From Labrys miyagiensis (GTDB lineage: Bacteria > Pseudomonadota > Alphaproteobacteria > Rhizobiales > Labraceae), in the NCBI RefSeq assembly GCF_030160835.1, contig NZ_BSPC01000017.1, forward strand, positions 1-64,000: a stretch of 64,000 nucleotides of DNA, in the 5' to 3' direction. Below, in pieces: positions 56,905-64,000 of the stretch; position 1 is the stretch's first letter; every line of letters starts with the position of its first letter. Below the pieces are notes generated by a model that was not told the DNA's origin, did no database searches, and saw only the letters and a list, made by a program, of their open reading frames with translations. Both the position numbers and the translations under genes were made by a program.

Positions 56905-58128
56905 ATGGTGGATGCCGCGATCAAGCTTCATGACGCTGGAGAAGCGATCAAAAAGGCGAGCGAAGCCTTCGATTGGACAGACCCGCTCGACCTCGAATCA
57001 CTTCTGACCGAGGAAGAACGCCTCGTGCGCGACACCGCGCGCGACTACGCGCAGGACAGGCTGATGCCGCGCGTGCTGAAGGCCTATCGCGAGGAGACCT
57101 TCGACCGCGCCATCATGACGGAAATGGGCGAGCTTGGCCTGCTTGGCGCCACCATCCCCGAAGCCTATGGCGGCGCCAGCCTCGGCCATGTCGCCTATGG
57201 CCTGGTGGCGCGCGAGGTGGAGCGTGTCGATTCGGGCTATCGCTCGGCGATGTCGGTGCAGTCTTCGCTCGTGATGCATCCCATCCATGCCTATGGCAGC
57301 GAGGAGCAGCGCAAGAAATACCTGCCCAAGCTCGCTTCCGGTGACCTGGTCGGCTGTTTCGGCCTCACCGAGCCCGACGCCGGTTCCGATCCCGGCTCGA
57401 TGAAGACCAAGGCGGTGAAGGTCGAGGGCGGCTACCGGCTCGACGGCGCCAAGATGTGGATCACCAATTCGCCGATCGCCGATATCGCCGTGGTCTGGGC
57501 CAAGCTTGACGACGTCATCCGTGGCTTCATCGTCGAGCGTGGCACCAAGGGCTTTTCCACCCCCAAGATCGAGGGCAAGCTCTCGTTGCGCGCCTCGATC
57601 ACCGGCGAGATCGTGCTGGAGGGCGTGGTGGTGCCCGAGGTCAACCTCCTGCCCAACGCCGCAGGTCTTTCCGGGCCTTTCGGCTGCCTCAACAAGGCGC
57701 GCTACGGCATCGCCTGGGGCGCCATGGGCGCGGCCGAATTCTGCTGGCACCGCGCCCGTCAATATACGCTCGACCGCAAGCAGTTCGGCCGCCCGCTTGC
57801 CGCCACCCAGCTCGTGCAGAAGAAGCTCGCCGACATGCAGACCGAGATCGCGCTCGGCCTGCTCGGCGCGCTGCAACTCGGTCGTCTGCTCGACGCCCAC
57901 ACCGCGTCGCCGCCCGCCATCAGCCTGATGAAGCGCAACAATTGCGGCAAGGCGCTCGATATCGCCCGCGTGGCCCGCGACATGCACGGCGGCAACGGCA
58001 TCGCCGACGAGTTCCACGTCATGCGCGTGGCGCAGAATCTGGAAACGGTGAACACCTATGAGGGCACGCATGACGTGCATGCCCTGATCCTGGGAAGGGC
58101 GCAGACGGGGATCCAGGCGTTTTTCTGA
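56905..58128 (+). CDS. gcdH: Glutaryl-CoA dehydrogenase
   Basis: A 407-residue acyl-CoA dehydrogenase. [68 protein letters not shown] and [20 protein letters not shown] with the catalytic glutamate match the glutaryl-CoA dehydrogenase branch, which oxidatively decarboxylates glutaryl-CoA to crotonyl-CoA in lysine and tryptophan breakdown. GGAGG lies nine bases before the ATG. A palindrome starts the base after the stop. Confidence 0.92.
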   Translation: MVDAAIKLHDAGEAIKKASEAFDWTDPLDLESLLTEEERLVRDTARDYAQDRLMPRVLKAYREETFDRAIMTEMGELGLLGATIPEAYGGASLGHVAYGLVAREVERVDSGYRSAMSVQSSLVMHPIHAYGSEEQRKKYLPKLASGDLVGCFGLTEPDAGSDPGSMKTKAVKVEGGYRLDGAKMWITNSPIADIAVVWAKLDDVIRGFIVERGTKGFSTPKIEGKLSLRASITGEIVLEGVVVPEVNLLPNAAGLSGPFGCLNKARYGIAWGAMGAAEFCWHRARQYTLDRKQFGRPLAATQLVQKKLADMQTEIALGLLGALQLGRLLDAHTASPPAISLMKRNNCGKALDIARVARDMHGGNGIADEFHVMRVAQNLETVNTYEGTHDVHALILGRAQTGIQAFF

Positions 58129-58237
58129 CTGGGAGCGCGGACATCACAGCGACATGCCTTCATGTCGCGACGTCCGCCTCTTGGAAACGAAGCGGATGTT
58201 GGAGAGCAAGGGGCGGGCAAGATGCCCGCGCTCCCAG
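58129..58237. repeat. Composite palindrome, A type, with nested hairpin
   Basis: CTGGGAGCGCGGACATC (58129-58145) pairs with GATGCCCGCGCTCCCAG (58221-58237), one mismatch. The nested hairpin GCGACATG-cctt-CATGTCGC is at 58149-58168 and the core CTCTTGGAAACG follows. It begins immediately after the gcdH stop codon. Confidence 0.92.
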
Positions 58238-58322
58238 TGTAAACACCTTCCAATCAAATGCGGCTTGGCCTCTGCCGCCGCAGGCGCTTCTATGAGCGGT
58301 CCTGTCCGCGAAAGGAGACGCC

Positions 58323-59654
58323 ATGCGTCTGTGGCTGAAAGACCCGCTCGCCATCCTGGCCGATGGCGCGGAACGCGGTATCGTTGTCGAAGGCAGCCGT
58401 ATCGCCGAACTGGTGCCGGCCGGGCGCGAGCCGGCTCTGCCCGTTGACGCCACCTATGATGCTTCCCGCCATGTCGTGCTGCCGGGCCTCGTCAACACCC
58501 ATCACCACTTCTACCAGACGCTGACGCGGGCCCATCCCGACGCCTGCGACATGCCGCTGTTTCCCTGGCTGAGGACGCTCTACCCGATCTGGTCGCGCCT
58601 CGATCCCGAAAGTTTTCGCCTTTCGGTGCGCGTCGCGCTGGTGGAATTGCTGATGTCGGGCTGCACCACGGCGGCCGACCATCATTATGTCTTTCCGAAG
58701 GGGCTCGAACGGGCCGTCGACATCGAGGTCGAGGAAGCGCGGGCGCTCGGCATCCGCATGACGGTGTCGCGCGGTTCGATGAACCTGTCGCAGAAGGATG
58801 GCGGCCTGCCGCCCGACAGCGTGGTGCAGGACGAGGACGAGATCCTCGCCGATTGCGAGCGCGTGGCGGGGGCCTATCACGACACGCGGCCGGGGGCGAT
58901 GATCCGGATCGCCTTCTCGCCCTGCTCGCCCTTTTCGGTGACCAAGAGCCTGATGAGCAGGACCGCTGATCTCGCGGTACGGTTCGACTGCCGCCTGCAC
59001 ACCCATTTGGCCGAGACTGAGGACGAGGATCGCTTCTGCAGCGAGGTCTATGGCTGCCGGCCGATCGAACTGCTCGATGAAGTCGGCTGGATGTCGCCGC
59101 GCACCTGGCTCGCCCATGGCATCCATTTCAGCGCCGATGACTGTACCGCGCTCGGCCGCCATGGCGTCGGCGTGTGCCATTGCCCCACCTCCAATGCCGT
59201 GCTCGCCTCGGGCTTCTGCCGCACGGGCCTCCTCGAAAAAGCCGGCGCGCCGGTGGGGCTCGGTGTCGACGGTTCAGCCTCGAACGATAGCTCCAACCTG
59301 ATGGAGGGCGTGCGCCACGCCTTGATGATCAACCGCCTCTCGCATGGCGCCGAGGCCGTTTCCTGGCGCGACTGCCTGCGCTGGGCCAGCGAAGGCTCGG
59401 CACGCTGCCTCGGCCGCGACGACATCGGCGCGATACGAACCGGGCTGGAGGCGGACCTGGCGCTCTTCACCCTCGACGAACTGCGCTTCTCCGGCGCCCA
59501 TCACCCCATCGCCGCGCTGGTGCATTGCGGCGCGCATCGTGCCGACCGTGTGATGGTGGCCGGGCAATGGCGCGTGGCGGACGGCCTACCGGTGGGCGTG
59601 GATCTGGGGGCGTTGCGCGAGGCGCATGGGAAGATTGCGGGGCGGTTTCTTTAG
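58323..59654 (+). CDS. 8-oxoguanine deaminase
   Basis: A 443-residue amidohydrolase of the ATZ/TRZ group with the features of 8-oxoguanine deaminase: PGLVNTHHHFYQTLTRAHPDA, GCTTAADHHYVFP, FDCRLHTHLAETEDEDRFC, AHGIHFSADDC and GLGVDGSASNDSSNLMEGVRHAL with the catalytic Asp. It converts 8-oxoguanine to urate. AAAGGAG lies directly upstream. It complements the cytosine-deaminase-like gene and nucleobase transporter 7-9 kb upstream. Confidence 0.87.
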   Translation: MRLWLKDPLAILADGAERGIVVEGSRIAELVPAGREPALPVDATYDASRHVVLPGLVNTHHHFYQTLTRAHPDACDMPLFPWLRTLYPIWSRLDPESFRLSVRVALVELLMSGCTTAADHHYVFPKGLERAVDIEVEEARALGIRMTVSRGSMNLSQKDGGLPPDSVVQDEDEILADCERVAGAYHDTRPGAMIRIAFSPCSPFSVTKSLMSRTADLAVRFDCRLHTHLAETEDEDRFCSEVYGCRPIELLDEVGWMSPRTWLAHGIHFSADDCTALGRHGVGVCHCPTSNAVLASGFCRTGLLEKAGAPVGLGVDGSASNDSSNLMEGVRHALMINRLSHGAEAVSWRDCLRWASEGSARCLGRDDIGAIRTGLEADLALFTLDELRFSGAHHPIAALVHCGAHRADRVMVAGQWRVADGLPVGVDLGALREAHGKIAGRFL

Positions 59655-59760
59655 TCGAGAAGGCGCAGTGGCTGGGACCGCGGACGTCCTCGTCCGCTCT
59701 TCCTGTCCTGCATCGCGACGTTTCCAAGAGGCGGACGAGGACGTCCGCGGTCCCAGCCAC
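59651..59760. repeat. Left flanking palindrome of the RAYT gene (perfect 30-bp arms)
   Basis: The 30-base arms 59668-59697 and 59731-59760 are perfectly complementary (outer GTGGCTGGGACCGCGGACGT). The inverted core GACGTTTCCAAGAG lies between. The outer flank TTAGTCGAGAAGGCG (59651-59665) recurs at 60417-60431 on the other side of the transposase gene. It begins inside the stop of the deaminase gene and ends nine bases before the stop of the transposase gene. Confidence 0.95.
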
Positions 59761-59769
59761 CGCGCCCCT

Positions 59770-60372
59770 CTATCGGCGCGAGGCGCTCGAAAACGCCCAG
59801 TCTTGTGCCCGTTCGCATAGTTTCGCTTTCACCGGGTTTTCTTCAATATAGCTGAGCGCAACCTCATAATGCCGCTCGGACCGAATCTTGCGGTCGTAAT
59901 ATTCCGCGAACCAGACTTGGCCCTTGCGGCCCAACACCAGATTGATCTGGCGTGCCGTGAACGATTTCCAGCCATGGATGATTGCCGAGAGTGAATGGTC
60001 CGCCAAGGGCGTTGCCAAGGCGTGGACATGGTTGGGCATGATGCACCATGCCTGCAGGAGATAGCGCTCGCCGTCGAAGAACAGCAGCGCATCTTCGACC
60101 AATCTCGCAATTGCAGGCTGCTTCAAAAGCGACTCGCCATAACCGGCATCGAGAGCCCGCTCTCGAAGTCTCCGTTCTTCGCTTGCGCGTATGTCCGGTG
60201 GCATTTGTGCCAACTCTTCGCGCCATCTCGCCTGAACGGTGGCCGGAAGGGAATCGGCAAGCCGAAAATTGATAGATTGCGGCGCCTCGCCGGCTTCCCA
60301 ATGAGGAATATAGCCGCGCGAATGCCATTCACTGGTAGGCTTGAGCGGTGATGGCGGTGGGCTGTCGTTCAT
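59770..60372 (-). CDS. REP-associated tyrosine transposase (RAYT, Y1/HUH family)
   Basis: A 200-residue single-strand DNA transposase of the IS200-related Y1 family. The HUH motif is His115-Val-His117 in IMPNHVHAL and the nucleophilic tyrosine is Tyr175 in LSYIEENPVKA. The N-terminus (WHSRGYIPHWEAGEAPQSINFRLADSLP) is that of the rhizobial RAYT branch. RAYTs nick and join DNA at REP palindromes. The gene is bracketed by two related palindromes that share a 15-bp outer flank, and many relatives of these palindromes are spread through the window. It appears complete and in frame. Confidence 0.92.
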   Translation of the reverse strand: MNDSPPPSPLKPTSEWHSRGYIPHWEAGEAPQSINFRLADSLPATVQARWREELAQMPPDIRASEERRLRERALDAGYGESLLKQPAIARLVEDALLFFDGERYLLQAWCIMPNHVHALATPLADHSLSAIIHGWKSFTARQINLVLGRKGQVWFAEYYDRKIRSERHYEVALSYIEENPVKAKLCERAQDWAFSSASRR

Positions 60373-60416
60373 ACTCTTGCATATTTCGGGAGACTATATT
60401 TTCCAAGAGACTTGGC

Positions 60417-60554
60417 TTAGTCGAGAAGGCGTTGTGGCTGGGACCGTGGACGTCCCTACGACACTCAAGAGAATGTCGGACGATCCGCATCTTGGAAACG
60501 GAACGTCCATGAGGAGGGGAAGAGCGGACGAGGACGTCCGCAGTCCCAGCCACA
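60417..60554. repeat. Right flanking palindrome of the RAYT gene with nested hairpin
   Basis: The 23-base arms 60433-60455 and 60532-60554 pair with two mismatches and are near-identical to the arms of the left flanking copy. The flank TTAGTCGAGAAGGCG is at 60417-60431. It has the intact core CTTGGAAACG...GGAAGAGCGG and a nested hairpin CGACACTC-aaga-GAATGTCG (60459-60478, one mismatch). Confidence 0.93.
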
Positions 60555-60599
60555 GCGCCCGCCTTTGAAACGCCGCGGTTGTTCTGCTATCGCCACCTT

Positions 60600-61406
60600 A
60601 TGGACCTCCTCTCCCCCATCCCCCTCAGGCCCGAATCCGCCGGCACCGCTTCCGGCTATAGCCTGGTCCCCTTCGATCGCGCCGATTCGCGCTGGCCGGA
60701 GCCGCTTGTCGATCTCGCGGCCGAGGGTCTGCTGACCCAGTCGTGGTACGCCCGGACGGATGGCGGCAATGCGCCCTATCACAAGCGCATCGCCGGTGCG
60801 GTGGAGGTGGTGGCGGCGCGGGCCGGCGTGGCCGAGCGCCTGAAGCAGGCCGATGCTGCCGTTAAAGATCACGGCCTGCGCATCAAGACGCTGGACGCCT
60901 ATCGTCCTGTCGAGACGCAGATGGGGCTGTGGACCTTCTTCGAGGCGGAGGTCGCGGCCGAGCATCCGGAGCTTTCGCCCGAGGCGCGCGAGGCCATCGT
61001 GCGCACTTTCGTTTCCGATCCCCGCCGCTTCAACCGTGAGGACGAGACGACCTGGCCCATTCATTCCACCGGCGGTTCGGTGGACGTCATGCTGGTCGAT
61101 GCCGTAAGCGGCGCCCTGCTCGACCACGGCGCTGCGTTCGACGAGGGGCATGAGCGCTCCTATACCGACCACTATGAGCGGCTGCTGCAGCGGGGCGAGA
61201 TCGGCCCGGAGGATCCCCGCCTTCTCAACCGCCGCGTGTTGTTCAACGCGATGGTTAACGCGGGCTTTACCAACTACGCGTACGAATTCTGGCACTTCGA
61301 TTATGGAACGCAGCTCCATATCCTGACCTTGCGGGACAAGGGCGCCGCAAATGCGCCGCAGGCTGCGTGGTACGGAACCACGGACTTGCCGGAAGGACTA
61401 TGGTGA
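60600..61406 (+). CDS. VanX/DdpX-like D-alanyl-D-alanine dipeptidase (M15D)
   Basis: A 268-residue zinc dipeptidase. Ligands are readable as His155 and Asp162 in IHSTGGSVDVML and Glu229/His232 in EFWHFDYG; the Arg in DAYRPVETQM also fits VanX. These enzymes hydrolyse free D-Ala-D-Ala. No signal peptide is seen, so it is cytoplasmic. It is followed with a seven-base overlap by an alpha/beta hydrolase and then a Mur ligase-like gene, suggesting a cell-wall precursor pathway or recycling. Confidence 0.88.
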   Translation: MDLLSPIPLRPESAGTASGYSLVPFDRADSRWPEPLVDLAAEGLLTQSWYARTDGGNAPYHKRIAGAVEVVAARAGVAERLKQADAAVKDHGLRIKTLDAYRPVETQMGLWTFFEAEVAAEHPELSPEAREAIVRTFVSDPRRFNREDETTWPIHSTGGSVDVMLVDAVSGALLDHGAAFDEGHERSYTDHYERLLQRGEIGPEDPRLLNRRVLFNAMVNAGFTNYAYEFWHFDYGTQLHILTLRDKGAANAPQAAWYGTTDLPEGLW

Positions 61407-62194
61407 CCCTTTCCACTTTTACAGCCAAAGGCGCCTCGCACGCGATTCTCTCGTTCGGCAAGCCGCTGGAGGCCGGGACGCCGCATGTGATCTGGGCGCA
61501 TGGCTGGGGGCAGGACCGCCATGCCTTCCAGGCACTGGCGCAGTCGCTGGAACGCTCGGCCCACCACACGCTGATCGACTTTCCCGGCTTCGGCCAAAGC
61601 CCGGTGCCGCCGGAGACTGGCCATGCCGGCGTGTGGGATACCACGGACTACGCCGATGCCGTGGCCGAATGGCTTGACACCTTGCCGCGCGGGCGGCGGA
61701 TCTGGGTCGGCCATTCCTTCGGTGGGCGTGTCGGCCTCAGGCTGGCGACCAACCATCCGCAGGGGCTGGACGGCATGGTGCTGGTCGGCTCGCATGGGCT
61801 GAAGCCGATCCGGAGCCTGGCCACCCGCCTGAGGATCTTCTGGCGGGTACGCCTGTTCAAGACCCTGAAACTCCTGGACAAGCTCGGCGTCGACGTCAGC
61901 ACCCGCAAGGCCAGTTTCGGCTCAGCCGACTACCGCAATGCCGGGCCGATGCGGCCCATCTTCGTCAAGGTCGTCAACGAGGACCAGAGCGAAGCGATCA
62001 AGGCAATCCGCATTCCCGTCCGCATCCTCTGCGGCGCGCTGGACGACCAGGCGCCGCCCGAGATGAGCGAGCGCATGGCGCAGCTCATTCCCGGCGCTAC
62101 TGTAAATATCCTGCCTGGGCTCGACCACTACACCATTCTCACAGACGGCGGTCCCCAGATCGCCCACACTGTTGCCAAACTCCTGGAAGGCTGA
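61400..62194 (+). CDS. Alpha/beta-fold hydrolase
   Basis: A 264-residue hydrolase: WAHGWGQDRHAF oxyanion loop, nucleophile serine in WVGHSFGGRVGL, acid region LCGALDDQAPPE and histidine in LPGLDHYTIL. No signal peptide. GGAAGG precedes the ATG, which overlaps the dipeptidase stop. It ends with TGATG shared with the Mur ligase start. Its substrate is unknown; context suggests a muropeptide or wall-precursor ester or amide. Confidence 0.82.
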   Translation: MVTLSTFTAKGASHAILSFGKPLEAGTPHVIWAHGWGQDRHAFQALAQSLERSAHHTLIDFPGFGQSPVPPETGHAGVWDTTDYADAVAEWLDTLPRGRRIWVGHSFGGRVGLRLATNHPQGLDGMVLVGSHGLKPIRSLATRLRIFWRVRLFKTLKLLDKLGVDVSTRKASFGSADYRNAGPMRPIFVKVVNEDQSEAIKAIRIPVRILCGALDDQAPPEMSERMAQLIPGATVNILPGLDHYTILTDGGPQIAHTVAKLLEG

Positions 62195-63816
62195 TGCTCG
62201 AAACGCTCGCCCCCGTCCTGAACTCGCCCTATGTCGCCGCCGTCCTGGTGCTGCTGGGCTTCATTCCCTTCGCATGGAAGCGCTTCCTGACCTATCTGCA
62301 TATCTTCCAGCAGGAGGAGTATGACGCCGGGCGCTTCCTGCACTGGCTGTTCTACAATGTGGTGTTCGACACCCGCGTCAGCCTTGCGGTGGTCGTGCTG
62401 TCGGCGATGAGCAAGCTCTATCCGGCGCCGGTCTTCATCCTCGCCTTCTTCATCGCGGTGATCTTCCTGATCATGGCGCGTCGCGAACGCGATCCGCGCC
62501 AGACCGGCAAGAAGAAGCTGGCGATGACGCAGCGCGCCACCCGCATCCTGCGCGTCGCCTTTGCGCTGGTGCTGGCGCTCGGCCTGATCGGCGTCGGCTT
62601 CGGCGTGGCGCCGGTCTGGGTGGTGGCGCTGGTGCAACTCATCCCCTTCGCGCTGGTCGCGGCGGTGAAGATCCTGCAGCCCGGCGAAAACCGTATCCAG
62701 CAGGGCTTCTGGAACGAGGCGCATGACAAGCTCAAGCGCCTGGCGCCCGTGATCGTCGGTGTTACCGGCTCCTATGGCAAGACCTCGACCAAGCACATCC
62801 TCGGGCACCTCCTCGAAAGCGCCGGCTCGGCCCTGATCACGCCGGGTTCGGTCAACACGACGATGGGCATCGCCCGCATCGTGCGCGAGCAGCTCGAACC
62901 CTATCACCGCCTTTTCGTGGTGGAGATGGGTGCCTATGGCCCTGGCTCGATCGAGCGTCTCTGCCGTCTCGCCCCGCCCGATATCGCCGTGGTGACGGCG
63001 GTGGGGGCGGCCCACTACGAACGCTTCAAGTCGCTCGACACCGTGGCCAAGACCAAGTTCGAGCTGCCGGCAGCGGCGATTGCCCGCAGCGGCAAGGCGA
63101 TCATCAATGACGCCGTGCTCGTCTTCAAGGACGCCAAGGACTTTACCGACGCACATCGCGCCTCGATGGTGCTGGTCGGCAATGGCGAGGGGAGCGAAGC
63201 CAAGATCCACTCGGTTATCCAGGGCAAGGACGGGCTCACCGTGTCGCTGAGCTATCTCGGCAAGGACTACACGCTGTCAGCCCCGCTCTACGGCCTGCAT
63301 CACGGCGGCAACATGGCAATTGCCTTCGTCACCGCGCTCGCCATGGGCATCGACCCGGAAATCGCCGAGATCGCCATGCGCTCAACGCCGCAGATCAAGC
63401 ACCGCCTGGAGGTGAAGCGCCAGGCCGACGGCACCGTTATCGTCGACGATGCCTATAACTCCAACCCCGCCGGCTTCGCCTCGGCGCTCGAAATCCTGCC
63501 ATTGCTGGTGGGCGAGGGCGGCCGGCGCATCCTGGTGACGCCCGGCATGGTGGAACTCGGAGCCGCCCACGCCGAGGAGCACAGGAAGATAGGCACCAAG
63601 GCGGCCGAAACGGTCGATATACTGCTCGCCGTGGCGCCCGACCGCATCCGCGATCTCGTCCAGGCCTACAAGGCGGCCAAGCCCGACGGCGAGGTGGTGG
63701 CGTGCGCGAGCTTCGCCGCGGCGCAGACCTGGATGGGCGCCAATCTCCAGGCCGGGGATGTCGTGCTGCTGGAGAACGATTTGCCCGACCTCTACGAGCG
63801 CCAGCTGCGCCTGTGA
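62194..63816 (+). CDS. Membrane-anchored Mur ligase family protein (MurF-like)
   Basis: A 540-residue protein. About 160 N-terminal residues form several hydrophobic helices (VAAVLVLLGFIPFAWKRFL, VFILAFFIAVIFLIM, FALVLALGLIGVGFGV), after which a Mur ligase core begins: ATP loop VTGSYGKTST (Gly192-Thr197), SVNTTMGIARIV, VVEMGAYGPGSIERL, AVGAAHYERF and VDDAYNSNPAGFASALEIL. The last motifs are those of MurF, the D-Ala-D-Ala adding enzyme, but MurF is normally soluble. I infer a paralogue acting at the membrane in peptidoglycan or another polymer. Confidence 0.82.
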   Translation: MLETLAPVLNSPYVAAVLVLLGFIPFAWKRFLTYLHIFQQEEYDAGRFLHWLFYNVVFDTRVSLAVVVLSAMSKLYPAPVFILAFFIAVIFLIMARRERDPRQTGKKKLAMTQRATRILRVAFALVLALGLIGVGFGVAPVWVVALVQLIPFALVAAVKILQPGENRIQQGFWNEAHDKLKRLAPVIVGVTGSYGKTSTKHILGHLLESAGSALITPGSVNTTMGIARIVREQLEPYHRLFVVEMGAYGPGSIERLCRLAPPDIAVVTAVGAAHYERFKSLDTVAKTKFELPAAAIARSGKAIINDAVLVFKDAKDFTDAHRASMVLVGNGEGSEAKIHSVIQGKDGLTVSLSYLGKDYTLSAPLYGLHHGGNMAIAFVTALAMGIDPEIAEIAMRSTPQIKHRLEVKRQADGTVIVDDAYNSNPAGFASALEILPLLVGEGGRRILVTPGMVELGAAHAEEHRKIGTKAAETVDILLAVAPDRIRDLVQAYKAAKPDGEVVACASFAAAQTWMGANLQAGDVVLLENDLPDLYERQLRL

Positions 63817-64000
63817 TCGCTGACCGAAAAGCCTTTATCCGGGCGCAGACACGGGTGCTGCCCGTGCCCCACACGCCCGAAATCTCGCTGCATCTGGCCG
63901 ACGAGGTCACGCCGCTCTGGCAGAAGACCGAGGAAGAACTCGGCAAGATCGGCCTGCCGCCACCCTTCTGGGCCTTCGCCTGGGCCGGTGGCCAGGCGCT
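63813..64000 (+). CDS. Class I SAM-dependent methyltransferase, 5' end only
   Basis: A frame starting at GTG 63813, overlapping the Mur ligase stop, runs to the window edge. It encodes 62 residues with QTRVLPVPHTPEISLHLADE and LPPPFWAFAWAGGQA, the N-terminus typical of the Nnt1/ETF-beta lysine methyltransferase-like group. The SAM-binding core lies beyond the window. The coupling suggests it belongs to the same operon. Confidence 0.7.
   Translation, partial: MIADRKAFIRAQTRVLPVPHTPEISLHLADEVTPLWQKTEEELGKIGLPPPFWAFAWAGGQA

Noticed and set aside
59651-60554. Complete IS200/IS605 insertion sequence
   Set aside because: There is no second gene, and the flanking elements are long bipartite palindromes also found without the transposase; the sequence fits a RAYT and not a self-mobile IS.
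60600-61406. Vancomycin resistance function for the VanX-like gene
   Set aside because: No vanH or D-Ala-D-Lac ligase gene is present, and Gram-negative DdpX-like enzymes commonly serve in D-Ala-D-Ala use or wall turnover.

Overview
The window reads as a chromosomal segment of a GC-rich alphaproteobacterium, most likely a member of the Hyphomicrobiales (Rhizobiales). The indicators are an intracellular PHB depolymerase, a Sinorhizobium-type phospholipid N-methyltransferase (PmtA), long-form HPF followed by PtsN, a queG next to a GST gene, and the style of housekeeping genes (pnp, rpsO, rpmI-rplT, pheS, trpS, dnaN, recF, efp, pyrF). I cannot name the genus. There are no tRNA or rRNA genes, CRISPR arrays, prophage or complete insertion sequence that I can see. 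Gene density is high and most coding ends are separated by short gaps.

Layout. 0.1-9.2 kb: a TIM-barrel sugar isomerase, phaZ, an exported M16 protease, a ModE-type regulator divergent from a solitary modB, a yejF-like double ABC ATPase without partners, and a VOC protein. 9.4-12.1 kb: a coupled tmpA-tmpB-like pair of non-heme-iron oxygenases (phosphonate catabolism) divergent from a LysR regulator. 12.2-21.4 kb: MscS, GNAT, 2-hydroxyacid dehydrogenase, hpf, ptsN, a tandem pair of dapB genes, tsaB-rimI, an ICMT-like membrane methyltransferase and an orphan histidine kinase. 21.8-29.4 kb: rpsO and pnp with structured leaders, a ParE-type toxin-antitoxin pair, an SDR-epoxide hydrolase operon with a divergent GlxA/AraC regulator, and rpmI-rplT. 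29.5-43.0 kb: a DUF6880-like protein, a LOG protein, ArsR/desaturase, pheS (without pheT), GST, queG, pmtA, pyrF, efp, a frameshifted saccharopine-dehydrogenase/DUF4166 gene, trpS, another GST and a small membrane protein. 43.0-46.1 kb: parDE, dnaN, recF. 46.2-59.7 kb: two class III aminotransferases, then a purine/pyrimidine scavenging block (cytosine-deaminase-like amidohydrolase, BMP-type ABC transporter, 8-oxoguanine deaminase) interrupted by cobD and a glutaryl-CoA dehydrogenase. 59.8-64 kb: a REP-associated tyrosine transposase (RAYT) and an operon with a VanX-like dipeptidase, an alpha/beta hydrolase, a membrane-anchored Mur ligase and the start of a methyltransferase.

The most striking property lies between the genes. 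At least 17 intergenic sites, roughly one per 3-4 kb, hold composite palindromes of 80-160 bp. Their arms pair almost perfectly within a copy but differ between copies, while a short core (CTTGGAAACG ... GGAAGA) recurs in either orientation in most of them. Five copies carry an extra nested hairpin that exists in two covarying versions. The RAYT gene at 59.77-60.37 kb is framed on both sides by two closely related copies that share a 15-bp outer flank, which makes it the obvious candidate for the enzyme that spreads or maintains the family. Several copies touch gene ends: one supplies the last ten codons and the stop of pyrF, one supplies part of the ribosome-binding site of dapB, and others abut stop codons as terminator-like hairpins.
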